From Oryzias latipes (taxonomy: Eukaryota > Chordata > Actinopteri > Beloniformes > Adrianichthyidae), in assembly GCF_002234675.1 (NCBI RefSeq), contig NC_019864.2:16943582-17007581 (forward strand): a DNA stretch of 64,000 nucleotides, read 5' to 3'. The position numbers and the translations under genes were made by a program. A model generated the notes under the pieces. That model saw only the letters and a program-made list of their open reading frames with translations. It had not been told where the DNA came from and did no database searches. Shown one piece after another: positions 1-11,088 of the stretch. Numbering within the stretch: position 1 is the stretch's first letter; every line of letters starts with the position of its first letter.

Positions 1-437
1 CAAATAAAGTACTGATTCTTACTTTAAAAATGCTTTATTATTTTAAAACATTATCGAATTTTGAATTAAAGTCTTTAATTGTGTTTTCTTAAAGAATATA
101 AAGCAATTTAGGTAGTTGATTAAAACTCTTTTTGAGTACGTGGCTAAATCAAATTTAGTTAAAGGTAAAATGTGCTGTTTTAAAGCTTTTGGCCTATACA
201 AAAAATGGATGACTAAACTGAATTATCCACCTAAGAAATATGATCAGTTCCTTATTGATTACATTTAATCATACATTAATTTAATATAATCATAAGGGCT
301 TTAAAAGAAAGTGGTGGTGGTGATACTAAAACATATTTTATTTTGCATATTTTTTTATATTTTGTTGTTCTTTACTTTTGTTTTTTATAAAGCAATGTTT
401 AAAGTAAGAGCAATTTCTCCGCATGTGATCTGGAAAA
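1..437. other. AT-rich gene-free left edge
   Basis: No supportable gene or repeat family seen. The stretch is AT-rich with short T-runs and stop codons in every frame. It ends at the target-site duplication of the RTE LINE. Confidence 0.6.
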
Positions 438-451
438 GTCTACACAGACAT
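438..451. repeat. Target-site duplication, RTE LINE, left copy
   Basis: GTCTACACAGACAT here is repeated exactly at 2314-2327 at the other end of the LINE. Confidence 0.7.
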
Positions 452-2313
452 CCTTTCTCTTTCGGCTTTTCCCATCAGGGGTCGCCACAGCGAATCATCC
501 TTTTCCACCTCACTCTATCATGGACATCTTCTACCCTAACATTAGCCAACTTCATGTCCTCTGTTAAGACATCCATGTATCTCCTCTTTGGCCGTCCTCT
601 TGCCCTCCTGCCAGGCAGCTCCATCTCCAACATCCTTCTACCAATATATCCACTATCCCTCCTCTGAACATGTCCAAACCATCTCAGTCTGGCTTCTCTG
701 ACTTTGTCGCTAACACAGGCAACATGAGCCGTCCCTCTGATGTACTCGTTCCTTATCCTGTCTAACCTGGTCACTCCTAAGGAGAACCTCAACATCTTCA
801 TCTCCGCTACCTCCATCTCAGCCTCTTGTCTCTGTCTCACTGCTACCGTCTCTAACCCATAGAGCAGAGCTGGTCTCACCACTGTCTTGTACACCTTTCC
901 TTTGAGTCTTGCTGGCACTCTTCTGTCACACAACACTCCTGACACTTTCCTCCAACCGCTCCAACCTGCCTGCACTCGCCTCTTCACCTCTTTTCCACAC
1001 TCCCCATCACACTGAACTGTTGACCCCAAGTACTTAAACTCCTGCACCTTCTTCACCTCAGCCCCCTGTAACCTAACGCTTCTACCTTGATCCCTCTCGT
1101 TCAGACACATGTATTCTGTCTTACTACGACTGACCTTCATGCCTCTTCTTTCCAGAGCAAACCTCCACCTCTCTAGCTGTTCCTCCACCTGCTCTCTACT
1201 CTCACTGCAAATTACAATGTCATCCGCAAACATCATTGTCCAGGGAGATTCCTGTCTTACCTCATCTGTCAGCCTGTCCATCAGCATAGCAAACAAAAAA
1301 GGACTCAAAGCTGATCCTTGGTGTAGTCCCACCTCCACCTTGAACTCCTCTGTCTGACCTACAGCACATCTCACCACCGTCATACTTCTCTCATACATGT
1401 CCTGAACTACTCTGACATACTTCTCTGCCACTCCAGACGACCTCATACAGTACCACAGCTCCTCCCTCGGCACCCTGTCATACGCCTTCTCTAAATCTAC
1501 GAACACACAATGCAGCTCCTTCTGACCTTCTCTGTACTTTTCCATCAACATTCTCAAAGCAAAAATGGCATCAGTGGTGCTCTTACGGGGCATGAAACCA
1601 TACTGCTGCTCACAGATCTCCACCTTCTTCCTAAGCCTGGCTTCCACTACTCTTTCCCACAGCTTCATTGTGTGGCTCATCAACTTTATTCCTCTATAGT
1701 TGCTGCAGTTCTGCGTGTCACCCTTGTTCTTAAAGATCGGAACCAGAACGCTTCTCCTCCATTCCTCAGGCATCTTCTCACTCTCTAAAATCCTATTGAA
1801 CAACCTTGTTAGAAATTCCACTGCTGCCTCTCCTAAGCACTTCCATACCTCCACAGGAACGTCATCAGGACCAACGGCCTTTCCGCTCTTCATCCTTTTC
1901 AGAGCCTTCCTAACCTCATCCTTTCCAATCTCTGCTACTTCCTGCTCCACAACAACCACATCTTCCTCCCTTCTTTCCCTGTCATTTTCCACATTCATCA
2001 GCTCCTCAAAATACTCCTTCCATCTTTTCTGTACACTCTCCTGAGTTGTTAGCACCTTTCCATCTCTGTCCTTAATCACCCTTATCTGTTGCACGTCCTT
2101 CCCATCTCTGTCTCTCTGTCTGGCTAGTCTGTACAAGTCCTTCTCTCCTTCCTTTGTGTCTAACCTGTCATATAGTTCATCGTAAGCCTTCTGTTTGGCC
2201 TTTGCCACCTCTCTCTTCACTCTACGCTGCGCTTCCTTGTACTCCTGTCTACCTTCCTCAGTCCTTTCTACATCCCACTTCTTTTTAGCTACATGTCATG
2301 TAGCTAAAGTTAT
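452..2313 (-). mobile_element. RTE-clade LINE, 5'-truncated, open reverse transcriptase
   Basis: A frame of 581 codons (475-2220, minus) is open and continues upstream without a stop to about 2282. It reads as a non-LTR reverse transcriptase: NYRGIKLMS, a GFMPRKSTTDAIFALR segment, FVDLEKAYDRVPREELW, the catalytic FADDIVI box and a C-terminal region with EYIRGTAHVACVSDKVREA. This order is typical of RTE elements of fish. The N-terminal endonuclease is absent, so the copy is 5'-truncated. A 14-bp duplication GTCTACACAGACAT flanks it at 438-451 and 2314-2327. The 3' end carries a GGCTTTTCCCATCAGGGGTC tract (on the plus strand) shared with the SINE at 46204. The open frame suggests a fairly recent insertion. 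The family assignment is from recall. Confidence 0.85.
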
Positions 2314-2333
2314 GTCTACACAGACATAACTTT
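2287..2333. repeat. Two back-to-back perfect inverted repeats at LINE 5' junction
   Basis: Positions 2287-2305 form a palindrome with 9-bp arms (AGCTACATG / CATGTAGCT) around one base. Positions 2306-2333 form a second with 12-bp arms (AAAGTTATGTCT / AGACATAACTTT) around ACAC. The second contains the right target-site duplication, so the junction lies inside a hairpin-forming stretch. Confidence 0.7.
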
Positions 2334-2652
2334 AGATTACTTTTTATTTAATGAATAACCTGTTGCATCTTAAAGCAATATCTAACAACGGGGGAAAACA
2401 GTTTTCCCGTGAACATTTATCCTCTTTCGAAATTTGGCCAGTGTTTGTTTGCTTGGCTCCCCGCCGGACTGCACACAGACTGATGTCCGTCCGTCCGTGT
2501 TTCCCACCTGCACAGCAGCAGGGAGCGCGTGTCCGCCCTAAAATAGATTACAATTTCACGCTTCATGGACGCAGACCTGTCCCACTTTGCGCTGCTTAAG
2601 TTGTCGCCTGCAGTTGCATTTGGTCGCTTTGCAATTAGCAAAGCTGACGAAG

Positions 2653-3192
2653 ATGGACTCAAAGCGAGAAAAAGACCAACAAGGTATGTTGTGATGGTGG
2701 AGAGCTTGTTGCTATGCTAGCAAAGCGGCTAATGCTACTGTAGCCGGCTGTGTTCAACGATTAAGCTGACTGCCAAGTCTTTGTTACACAACGTTTTATT
2801 TGGGTCATCTCAGAGGGGAAAAATGCACGCATTTAATAAAAAGAAACACACAGTTTTATCCAGCTGAACCCCACAGCTGCTCCATAGAAGCACTTGCTAC
2901 AAAACAGTTAACTTCATCACAGCTAACAAACAACAGTGCTAGCTTACTGTAAAGCTCATCGTGTGCTCGTCATTTGTTATTTCTACAAGTTCACTGGGTT
3001 TCTCATAATTACACATTAAAAAAACATGTAAAAATGTATCTTGTTTAGCATAAACTAATGTGATCACTTAATGCTTGACTGGCCATTTGTAATATTAAAC
3101 AATACACTGTTGCTGCCCTATTATTGTAATTTGATTTTACTGCATTTAAGAAAAAAGACCTTCATTGGTTTGTTGAACGCATACATAAATGA

Positions 3193-3223
<31 letters not shown>

Positions 3224-3379
3224 TGTATGTATGTATGTATGTATGTATGTATGTATGTATGTATGTATTCTGTGTGTGTGTGGGTGGGTGGGTGGGTGGG
3301 TGGGTGGGTGGGTGGGTGGGTGTGTGTGTGTATATATATATACATATATATGTGTGTGTGTGTGTGTGTGTATATATAC

Positions 3380-3419
<40 letters not shown>

Positions 3420-6400
3420 ATATAAATGTATATGTGTGTATATATATGTATATGTGTATATATATTCTCACTTAAAGAACAGCAGTATACATCCATCTTC
3501 ATGTTCTGGGTCCTTGGAGAGTGCTCGCCTTGTGAAATTCATTAGTAATGCTTGGATTGCCTTAAGATGACAAAAGTAGATTGCAACTCCCTCAGCTCTC
3601 ATCCATGCATGCTGTTAGGAATAAAGCAGTTCACAGCAGTGAGCACGTTGCCAGATCTGCTTGCCTGTTCATCTTTCTCTTTTCAGTACACAGCACAAAT
3701 GTTCACTGTGCTGTCAGATCAGGAAATCATAAACAGCTTGAATTTGTATTTTTTTTCTCCCTTTAAAGAAACCCTAATTTGTTTGCTTTTTTATCTGTTA
3801 ACGGAACAAACAATGCTTTGGGCATTTTTTCGTTTCTTTTTTTTTTTTTTTTTACATGGCTGCTCATAATTTAGCCGCCTGTGGCTGTTTTACCAAAATA
3901 GATATAAACACGCTTTTCTAAATGCAGACTTGGCACCCTGATATTTTTCAGATGCAGACTGTGAGAAGATAACTGCAGTGCTGCTGAAGTCGCGCACTGG
4001 GGAATTTGATCTGCAGTCCATCCTGTTCCTCAAGCTGAGGGGTCTTGGTAAGATCAAATGAATGTGTCATGGATTGTTGTGTTTACTCCCGACAAGTTAG
4101 ATCATTAATACGATTTTTTTTCTGTCTTTGTAACTTTGGAAATCTTTAGGTATTTGTGATCTTGGATGCATTGGAGAATGTGTTAATTTGGAGAGATTAG
4201 ACCTATCTGGAAATAATATCACAAATTTAGCTTCTCTGGCATCTTTACGGCTTCTCTCTGTCCTCAATATTTCTGCAAACAGGATTACTAATTTAGGTAA
4301 GTTTTTAGGGGAAAGCTGTTTTTTAAAAAATAAATACAATTATACATTTTATTTAAATACTTTTTTATTTCCAGAACCTTTACACAATTGTGAAAATTTA
4401 CAAAACTTAAACGTTGCTGGCAACTATATATCCAGGTAATGATTTACTAAATACTTTTGTTATATTCTGAGAATTTTTTGTCTGTTTTGTAATTAATGTT
4501 TAACCACATTCTCTCCTTCTTTTCCCTCAACAGTGTCGAGAACTTGCACTGCCTTGTGTCTTTGAGAAAGCTGGAAAGCTTTCGTCTTAAAGACAACACG
4601 TACAATTACACAAACCCAGGTACTGGTTTTTGTGACATTATTTGACATTCTAATAGATGGGTCAAATGAATTATCGATCTAAACATCGAGTGTCTGATGT
4701 CAGTCTGCAGAAACTCCTCATATAGAACTGTTGTGCTCGAGATGTTCCCCAACATCAAAGTGTTAGATGGTAAGACTTCGATTTCTTATATTTTTATTTT
4801 ATATAACTAAAAATCTAATTTTTACTTAAAGTCTGTGTTCAATATGAAATTGAATGCAGATGTACTGAACCATCTAAGTGGATGTATACCTATCACCAAA
4901 AGAAATTAAATCTCCTTTAGGGTAAACTCTTCATTTTTTCTCTACCAAATATTGTACCAGACATGCTTTTATCCTTACATTCAAATAGATATTGTTTAAA
5001 CAAGCCCAAGAAGAAGGAAGAAGGGGTCTAAGGGCAGGGAAGCCCAGTTTAGCTTAAAGGCCTGTTCACACCGGGACGAATTTCGCCGGCGATTTTCGCC
5101 GACGTTTAACGCCTCGTGACTAAACAAAGGGCACCAATGAGAGTGTGCACACCGACGCGAAAAAACGCCACGCGCCAAAGCGTCAAAAAAAGAAAATGCC
5201 TCGGGTTCGTTTTTTTTGAAAAGGGAATGAAATTGCATGTTCGCTCGGCTCATCGTCCGCCAGCGTTTTTCGCCACGTCTTTTGTGTTCACACCCAGGCG
5301 ATTTTCGCTGACGATGAGCCGAGCGAACATGCAATTTCCTTCCCTGACATTAGATGGCTCTTAATGTAAACAGAAATACTCCTGTACACAAGGCGGCGCT
5401 GCGCAACTTTACGATTCTTAAAGTCGCTTTTCACTCAGAAGAAGAGAGCAAGTATTTACGCGCTTGTCAGAATCATACAAAGAAAACATGAATATTTCAA
5501 GCATCAGTAGCTCCAACTGGTACCGTAATTTCCGGACTACAAGCCGCTACTTTTTTCCTGCGCTTACAGCCCTGCGGCTTATTCAGTGACGCGGCTAATT
5601 ATTGGATTTTATTGGCGGCCGCCGTGTACGTATTTTTGGACACAGTGAACGGTTTGAATTCTCTAACATCAAACACAAGTCATTTATTTTTCAACACACC
5701 TCTAAGCAGCCAAACAGCATGGACCTCACTTCAGGTCTTAGGCTACGTTCACACTGCAGGGCTTAATGCTCAATTCGGATTTTTTGAAAAAATCCGAATT
5801 GTTTGCTAGACCGTTCACATTTCCAAGTAAATCCGAACTTTTGTGATCTCCAGTGTGACCGTGACACGACCCAAACGAGACCCGCATGCGCAGAAGCCAG
5901 AAGAATACTCAACGGTGAACGACGTCACTTGTTTGCGGAGCAGATGTCAACAACAGTGTTGTCAAAAGCGGAGCTCTTTTTGTAATATTAAATTTATTTT
6001 CACGAAGGAGCAGCACAATTACAATCTTCTCATTTTAAGAAGGCAATGGAGTCGGGATCGTCTGTACCCACTGTTGTGGAATGGAAATGTGTATGTGTTG
6101 GGCCCGCGCGCCCGCGTGTGTGCAAGCGCGTGCCGCGATAGAGAATAGGGGGGGGCAGTGTGGGCGCGCATTCATGTTGTGTGTTACGGAGGACGGTAAT
6201 AAAAGAAGGTTTACCCCAAAATAAATGCTATGGACTCTTTATCAACCCGTTCTGGAGAATCTAAGGATCAGAACAGGGAGGAGGAGGGGGATCGCCTGGG
6301 TCCCCTGCGCTTCTGAGCACGGTGACGGTCGGAAGGAGAGAAAGAAAAAAAAGTTATAGCTGTAAAGGTTCAACACCACGCTCTGCCATTTAGCTGGAAA

Positions 6401-8966
6401 ATTTTTCAAAAACCGCCCAGTTGCAATAAGAGCCCTGGAGTTTGGCCTGAAAAGAGCGATCAGCCCAAATATTAATCCAATCGGGGATCTCGCTTCCCTT
6501 CCACTGACTGATCTCAGCAGCATCGTCCACCGTGGTTGATGTTTACGTTCTCGTTCCCGCCTACTTTAACGCAAAATGATGACGTTTGTTGCGTGTCGAT
6601 GACGTACGATTCGGAATCAAGTCGCCTGGCTGGTCAGACGGCGGTCGCAATTGAAAAGAACGGCTACAATTCGAATTCAGGACGGCAAACCCACGGGGCC
6701 TGGGTCGCAATTGAAAAGATCGGATCTGTGTCATTCAGACTGTCATGAAAAGATCGGAATTGGGCCACTTAGGGGCAAAAAATTCGGAATTGGGTCGTTT
6801 CAGCCTGCAGTGTGAACGTAGCCTTAGACACTTCAGTCATGGTTCAACAAAACGAAACACGCATGTCCAGCCGCATCCCAGAATCCTTTGGTGCCATTAG
6901 ACCCAACGTGCACGTGATCGCCGCTACAATATGATGAAGCTTTCAAGATAAAAGCAATAGTTAAAAGCAGCGTGAAAAAATCACCAACGGGTTTGGAAAA
7001 GCCGGTCAGCTGTGTGACGGAGAGAACAGCGCATGCTCAGGAGTGCATTTACCTCTGAGTCATAGTGACTCGGCTGGCTGCACGTAAATATGTGGCAATA
7101 ATATCAGCCTTTATTTTGTCGGGACACGACTGGAAACACAAATTGACGTGGTCGTGTTAACGGTTTCTAAGGACTGAGCAGAGATTTGCATTGAAACGCT
7201 CACAGCCTCCGTGTGAGCTGGAGACTGCGTGTCGTGTGAGCTGCGGGGCCGATGGCAGTCTGAAGGCTCCCACACGTAACAACGCATCCGCCCCTCATAC
7301 ACAAAACGTACAGTATTAAGTCCGATTGCTCTGCACAGACACGATTTGCTCCGTCCACCGGCGCAGTGGGGACGAAGCGCTCCTCCCTGTAGCCGCGCTG
7401 GCCAGAGCTTTCGGAGTAGATAGGAAGGGGAGACAAGGAGTGCGCGGGAGCGCGGAGGCGTCGAGCCATTCTGCAGGCTGCAGCCAGGGCTTACTCGAGG
7501 CGTCCGCGGAGCAAGTGTTTGTTGTGGAAGGAAACTTCTGACCCACGCGCCGCGAGGAGGCGCGCGTATCGCGCTGAGGCGCGCGCTTTTCAGTCGTCGC
7601 TGCTTTATTTTACTAGCGTGTTTCTTAACCAGCCCTGTTACTCCCATAACGCTGCCGCGACACAAGCGGAAGGAGAGCTTTACCCGTTCACCCCTCCATG
7701 CACTGCTGCTCATTCTTAAACACGTACAACAGAATGGCGAGCCGGGCGTTGGCCCCGCCTTTAGCCCCTAAGACTCATGGGAAATGGGGGATCGGGGATG
7801 TAAATTTCCTCATCATAACTGAGGGATGTAATGTTGATTATATGGTTACTGTTTGTAATTTTATGTGTGATATCTAGATTGTCAATAAGTTAAAAAAAAT
7901 AAAATAAAATAAAAACCATAACTGAGGAACTTGTGAACAGAATAGAGGTTCATACTGTTTGGCAGATGCAGATAGACTCAAAGACATGAGTCTGAGGCTA
8001 AAATGACTCCACCCACTGTGTGCTAAGAAATCACACTTACACTCTGAGTCAGGAAGTGATCCGTCAGGATGACAATGGTGCCTAATTCATGCGGCTTGTA
8101 CCCCGACGCGGCTTGTGTATGTATAAAATTAGTTAAACACGTGAAAATGGGTGGGTGCGGCTAATAATCGGGTGCGCTTTGTAGTCCGGAATTTACGCTT
8201 GGTAAGGGGATATTTAAGAATGTCCGTCATTATTTCTTCGCGGCAGTGTAGACGCTACTTGGCGTCTAACTTCTTCGCTGGTATGTGTGCTCAGCAAGGC
8301 AGTTTTGTGTTTGAGCGCCCCCAAGTTGTGTTTTACTGTAACTTCAGAAGCTCCAGACACGTGTGCAAAAGCGCCATTCTCATTGGTCGAATAGATTTCG
8401 ACGCGATGCGTCGAAAAAAAAGTCGGTGTGCACACTCACATTGGTGCCCTTTGTTTAGTCACGAGGCGTTGAACGTCGGCGAAAATCGCCGGCGAAATTC
8501 GTCCCGGTGTGAACAGGCCTTTAGTCTGTTTAGTTTAGTTTAGCCATTACGTATTATATTTAATAACTGATAATACGTTATGTACAATTACTGAAGCCTG
8601 TTAAGATAACTGTGTTGTAATATTGGGTTCATTAAATAAAACTGAATTGAATTAATCACTCAAAGCTAATTTACTTAGAACTGGTAAATAATTAAAGAAC
8701 TTTATTCTAGTTAATTTAGTCTAGACAGTTTGTATTAAAGTCATCTTTTTTTTTATTTGTAGGAGAACGAGTTGTGGGACGAGGGAGTGAGTTGTATCAG
8801 TTATGCAAGGATATCGATGATACCATCAAAGGTATGCGTTTATGCGTCTGCTGTAAGTTTACATTGATATATTTTACAATACAAAATATGTGAAGATTTG
8901 TTCTTTCTTTTGACAACGATGTCTTTGTTTTTTCCTTTTTTTATTATGAAACTATTTGTCCCGTCC

Positions 8967-9016
<50 letters not shown>

Positions 9017-9749
9017 TCATCAGCTGGTTCATACAAAAATGGACAGCTTGTCGAGCATCCTAGTTGTAAGCCATGGGTAGAAGATACATATTGGGATATA
9101 AAGAGATCCAACAATGCCATTATTGAAGAAGCCTACAAACAGTTCAATGGTAAGTTGATTGATTGACGGATTTTGGTTTTTTTCAGGAAATTTCTGCATT
9201 AAAAACAAAGGAAAAACACAAAAATAGAAACAATTTAGCTATTTTAAATCTATTCAAAATATAAATTCATAAATTGATTTGAAAATAGTGAGAATAAGAG
9301 AAAATGGTGCTTTCTTCATGACATAATTGTTCTTAATTATAAATAGGCATTTTTGTGCTTATACATACATTACACACAGATGACACATTTATTCCATTAG
9401 ATATAAAGATTGTCAAAAAGTTTTCATTAATTGCTTGAAAGGGAAGAAGTAAAGTTATATAATCTCACCTGTATGATGTTTATACTTTTTTTAAATAGTT
9501 GACAGAATCCAGTTCTTCACATCTTTTTATAGTTATTAATACTTTTTTTTTTAGTCCAAGTAGGGATTATTTATCAAATTCTCCCATCGTTGCTCAGGTT
9601 ATGCTGAACTAACGTGTCTTCTTATTCTGTTTTCTTCTACAGATGTTCTTCACGAGTGCAGACTCCTAAACAACAGAGCTTCTCATGTAATTTCACAAAC
9701 TGAAAGATCCATGAGCCTAAAGAAGCAGTCAAAGCAATACGCCATCTGA
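2653..9749 (+). CDS. lrrc61: Leucine-rich repeat-containing protein 61
   Basis: Nine coding exons: 2653-2683, 3952-4047, 4150-4296, 4375-4435, 4534-4619, 4704-4769, 8763-8831, 9024-9149 and 9643-9749. They join with GT-AG splices into 789 nt (262 aa), close to about 259 aa recalled for human LRRC61. Diagnostic blocks are LLKSRTGEFDLQSILFLKLR, the repeats LERLDLSGNNI and LSVLNISANRI, ENLQNLNVAGNY, then GERVVGRGSELYQLC, PWVEDTYWDIK and IIEEAYKQFN. The fold is a short LRR solenoid with a helical C-terminus. Its molecular role is not established. The start is the first ATG of an exon preceding GTATG, in a GC-richer 5' region. The intron after exon six is swollen by nested transposons (5057-8521). 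A 42-base C run lies just before exon eight. A likely AATAAA is at 10588-10593. Confidence 0.88.
3194..3466. repeat. Compound microsatellite (TATG)n-(GGGT)n-(TG)n-(TA)n
   Basis: About 270 bp in lrrc61 intron 1. A TATG array runs to about 3269, followed by GGGT units (about 3280-3320), then alternating TG and TA tracts to about 3466. The long open frames across it are artefacts of the repeat. Confidence 0.9.
5524..8197. mobile_element. Second-level insert with CGTAATTTCCGGACTAC ends
   Basis: The left end CGTAATTTCCGGACTACAAG faces a right end whose reverse complement is CGTAAATTCCGGACTAC. Both ends also carry GCGGCT/AGCCGC-rich stretches nearby. TIRs of about 17 bp contain one mismatch. Flanks share only a TGGTA core, so the target duplication is unclear. 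It sits inside the 5057-8521 element and is split by the Harbinger-like element. The inner part (about 7100-7730) is GC- and CpG-rich and of unknown origin. No transposase is recognised. Confidence 0.6.
5741..6823. mobile_element. Innermost Harbinger-like non-autonomous element
   Basis: Perfect 20-bp terminal inverted repeats GGCTACGTTCACACTGCAGG occur at both ends. They are flanked by TTA on each side (5738-5740 and 6824-6826), the 3-bp TWA-type duplication known for PIF/Harbinger elements. Subterminal blocks rich in AATTCGGA recur at both ends. No transposase was seen. As it interrupts the 5524-8197 element it is the youngest of the three. Confidence 0.75.
8969..9010 (+). repeat. 42-base poly(C) run before lrrc61 exon 8
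   Basis: An uninterrupted C homopolymer ends 13 bases before the exon at 9024. It occupies the place of the polypyrimidine tract of that 3' splice site. The length is likely unstable, and may be mis-sized in the assembly. Confidence 0.95.
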
Positions 9750-10878
9750 TTCGGGCTTCTTCAAGCACGTCTCTTCCTATAATGTAACAGGAATGATGTA
9801 CTGTAGCTTTTCCAAACAGTAATTTTTTGTCTAAATGCTTGACGGTTAAATCTGCTGGACGCATTTGCTCTGCATTGCAGCGTATGGCATTTGCTGTAGT
9901 TGTATGCATCCTATGCATTAGTGGTAAGAAGAAATATCGCAAGACATAAAAGCTTTGCCCATGCTGATACCCTTCAGTTTGGTTCCAAGATGTCTTAACA
10001 TGCACAGTGTGCATTTTGTATGATGCTGTAAGCTCTGCTACTTTAAGAATTTCTAGAAATATTTAGCTATTAAGACCTTTTTTTCCATTTAGCATTGCTG
10101 TTGTTTTTGGAAAATGAATCTGCCTCTTGCCCTGGTGATGCATTTTTGCAGATGTGATTGAATGGTTGTTTTTGCTATTTCTACTTGTTTTATACCATGC
10201 GATTTATCATGTGTACAACCTGCTTATAGAAAATATAGCATTTATAAACCAAAAACGTTGTCTTGGTTTTGTCTGCAGATTTTGGGTAACTCAAACACTG
10301 AACGCATTAATTGTCACAGACCACAGGAGAAGATGGACTCCTGTGAACGTAAATGGGATCGGTTAGCCTGAGTCTCCACATTTTTAAGTTTACAGATGCC
10401 ATCTGCTGGCAAAAATTATCCAGTGAAATGTCAACATACAGCATATGAAAAATTGTGATTATTGGCTTTGTAAACATTTGAATGAGTACTTCTCTGATTT
10501 CCTTGCTTTTTTAATTATATTTTTCTTAGTATATGTGTTTTATAAATAAGTATGTAAATTAAATGTTTACCTAATGCAGTATTATATAATAAATTGGGAA
10601 TTTTATGTGAGGTATTATATATCAAGGGAATCTAAAAATGCATCGTAAATTAAAAAGAAAAATTATAATTAAATGTGCATTTAGCAAAAAGCCTTTATTT
10701 TGAAAACCTGATTAATTTGACCAATGATTCTAGTGACACACATATCTGCTATTGTTTTTTATGTAAACCATAGTAATTTAACTTTTTTTTCACAAACTAT
10801 TTTGTTGAGTACTTTAGCCACTAACTTGAATAGCTATTTGATCTGTGGGGACATTTTTAAACACAGCAAAAGCCCCGT
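9750..10878 (+). other. lrrc61 3' UTR and downstream DNA
   Basis: No second gene seen. A plausible polyadenylation signal AATAAA is at 10588-10593. A CTCF-like motif on the minus strand is listed separately. Confidence 0.5.
10397..10409 (-). promoter_or_regulatory. CTCF-like motif
   Basis: The minus strand reads CCAGCAGATGGCA, fitting the core consensus CCASYAGRKGGCR at every position. Sequence match only; occupancy unknown. Confidence 0.35.
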
Positions 10879-11088
10879 AACCCTTATGCAATCCTAGGCA
10901 CTTTAACATTGGGAGTTGGGTCACCTAGACCCACTAGACTGTGCGCTGAACCTTTTTTCCTCAATGATTTGTGATCTTCACTGGTGTCCATGGATTGCAT
11001 GTAATCTTTCCACCTTTATCCACCTTTGTCATGGTAGGAATAACACATCAATGTAAGGGTGGGGTCATCTAAGATAGCACAAGGGGTT
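10879..11088. mobile_element. MITE, copy 1 of the AACCCTTGTGCTATCCTAGG family
   Basis: About 210 bp. The start resembles AACCCTTATGCAATCCTAGG and the end is GATAGCACAAGGGGTT, an imperfect inverted repeat. Inner blocks (GCACTTTAACATTGGGAG, AATGATTTGTGATCTTCACT, CACCTTTGTCATGGTAGG) recur in the same order at 17981-18191. Confidence 0.75.

Larger units (their letters stand above)
5057..8521. mobile_element. Outer DNA transposon with ~105-bp terminal inverted repeats
   Basis: The left end starts AAGGCCTGTTCACACCGGGA and the right end is its reverse complement. The two arms match almost perfectly for about 105 bp. TA lies on both sides (5055-5056 and 8522-8523), consistent with a 2-bp target duplication. 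A second inverted pair lies near the left end (about 5222-5256 and 5308-5343). No transposase frame was seen, so it is non-autonomous. The superfamily is unsure: TA fits ISL2EU-like or Tc1/mariner-like elements. It holds two further elements and lies entirely in an lrrc61 intron. Confidence 0.8.

Noticed and set aside
3071-3570. Overlapping open frames of 78-134 codons on both strands.
   Set aside because: They are translations of the compound microsatellite.
6072-6375. A TG...CA stretch with CCAC on both sides and AATAAA inside, as a possible solo LTR.
   Set aside because: Only a 4-bp flank match and generic signals. No second copy or internal retroelement part seen, so not called.
7111-7713. 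Minus-strand frame of 200 codons in the nested transposon.
   Set aside because: Open because the region is GC-rich and stop-poor; all three frames there are partly open and no domain is seen.
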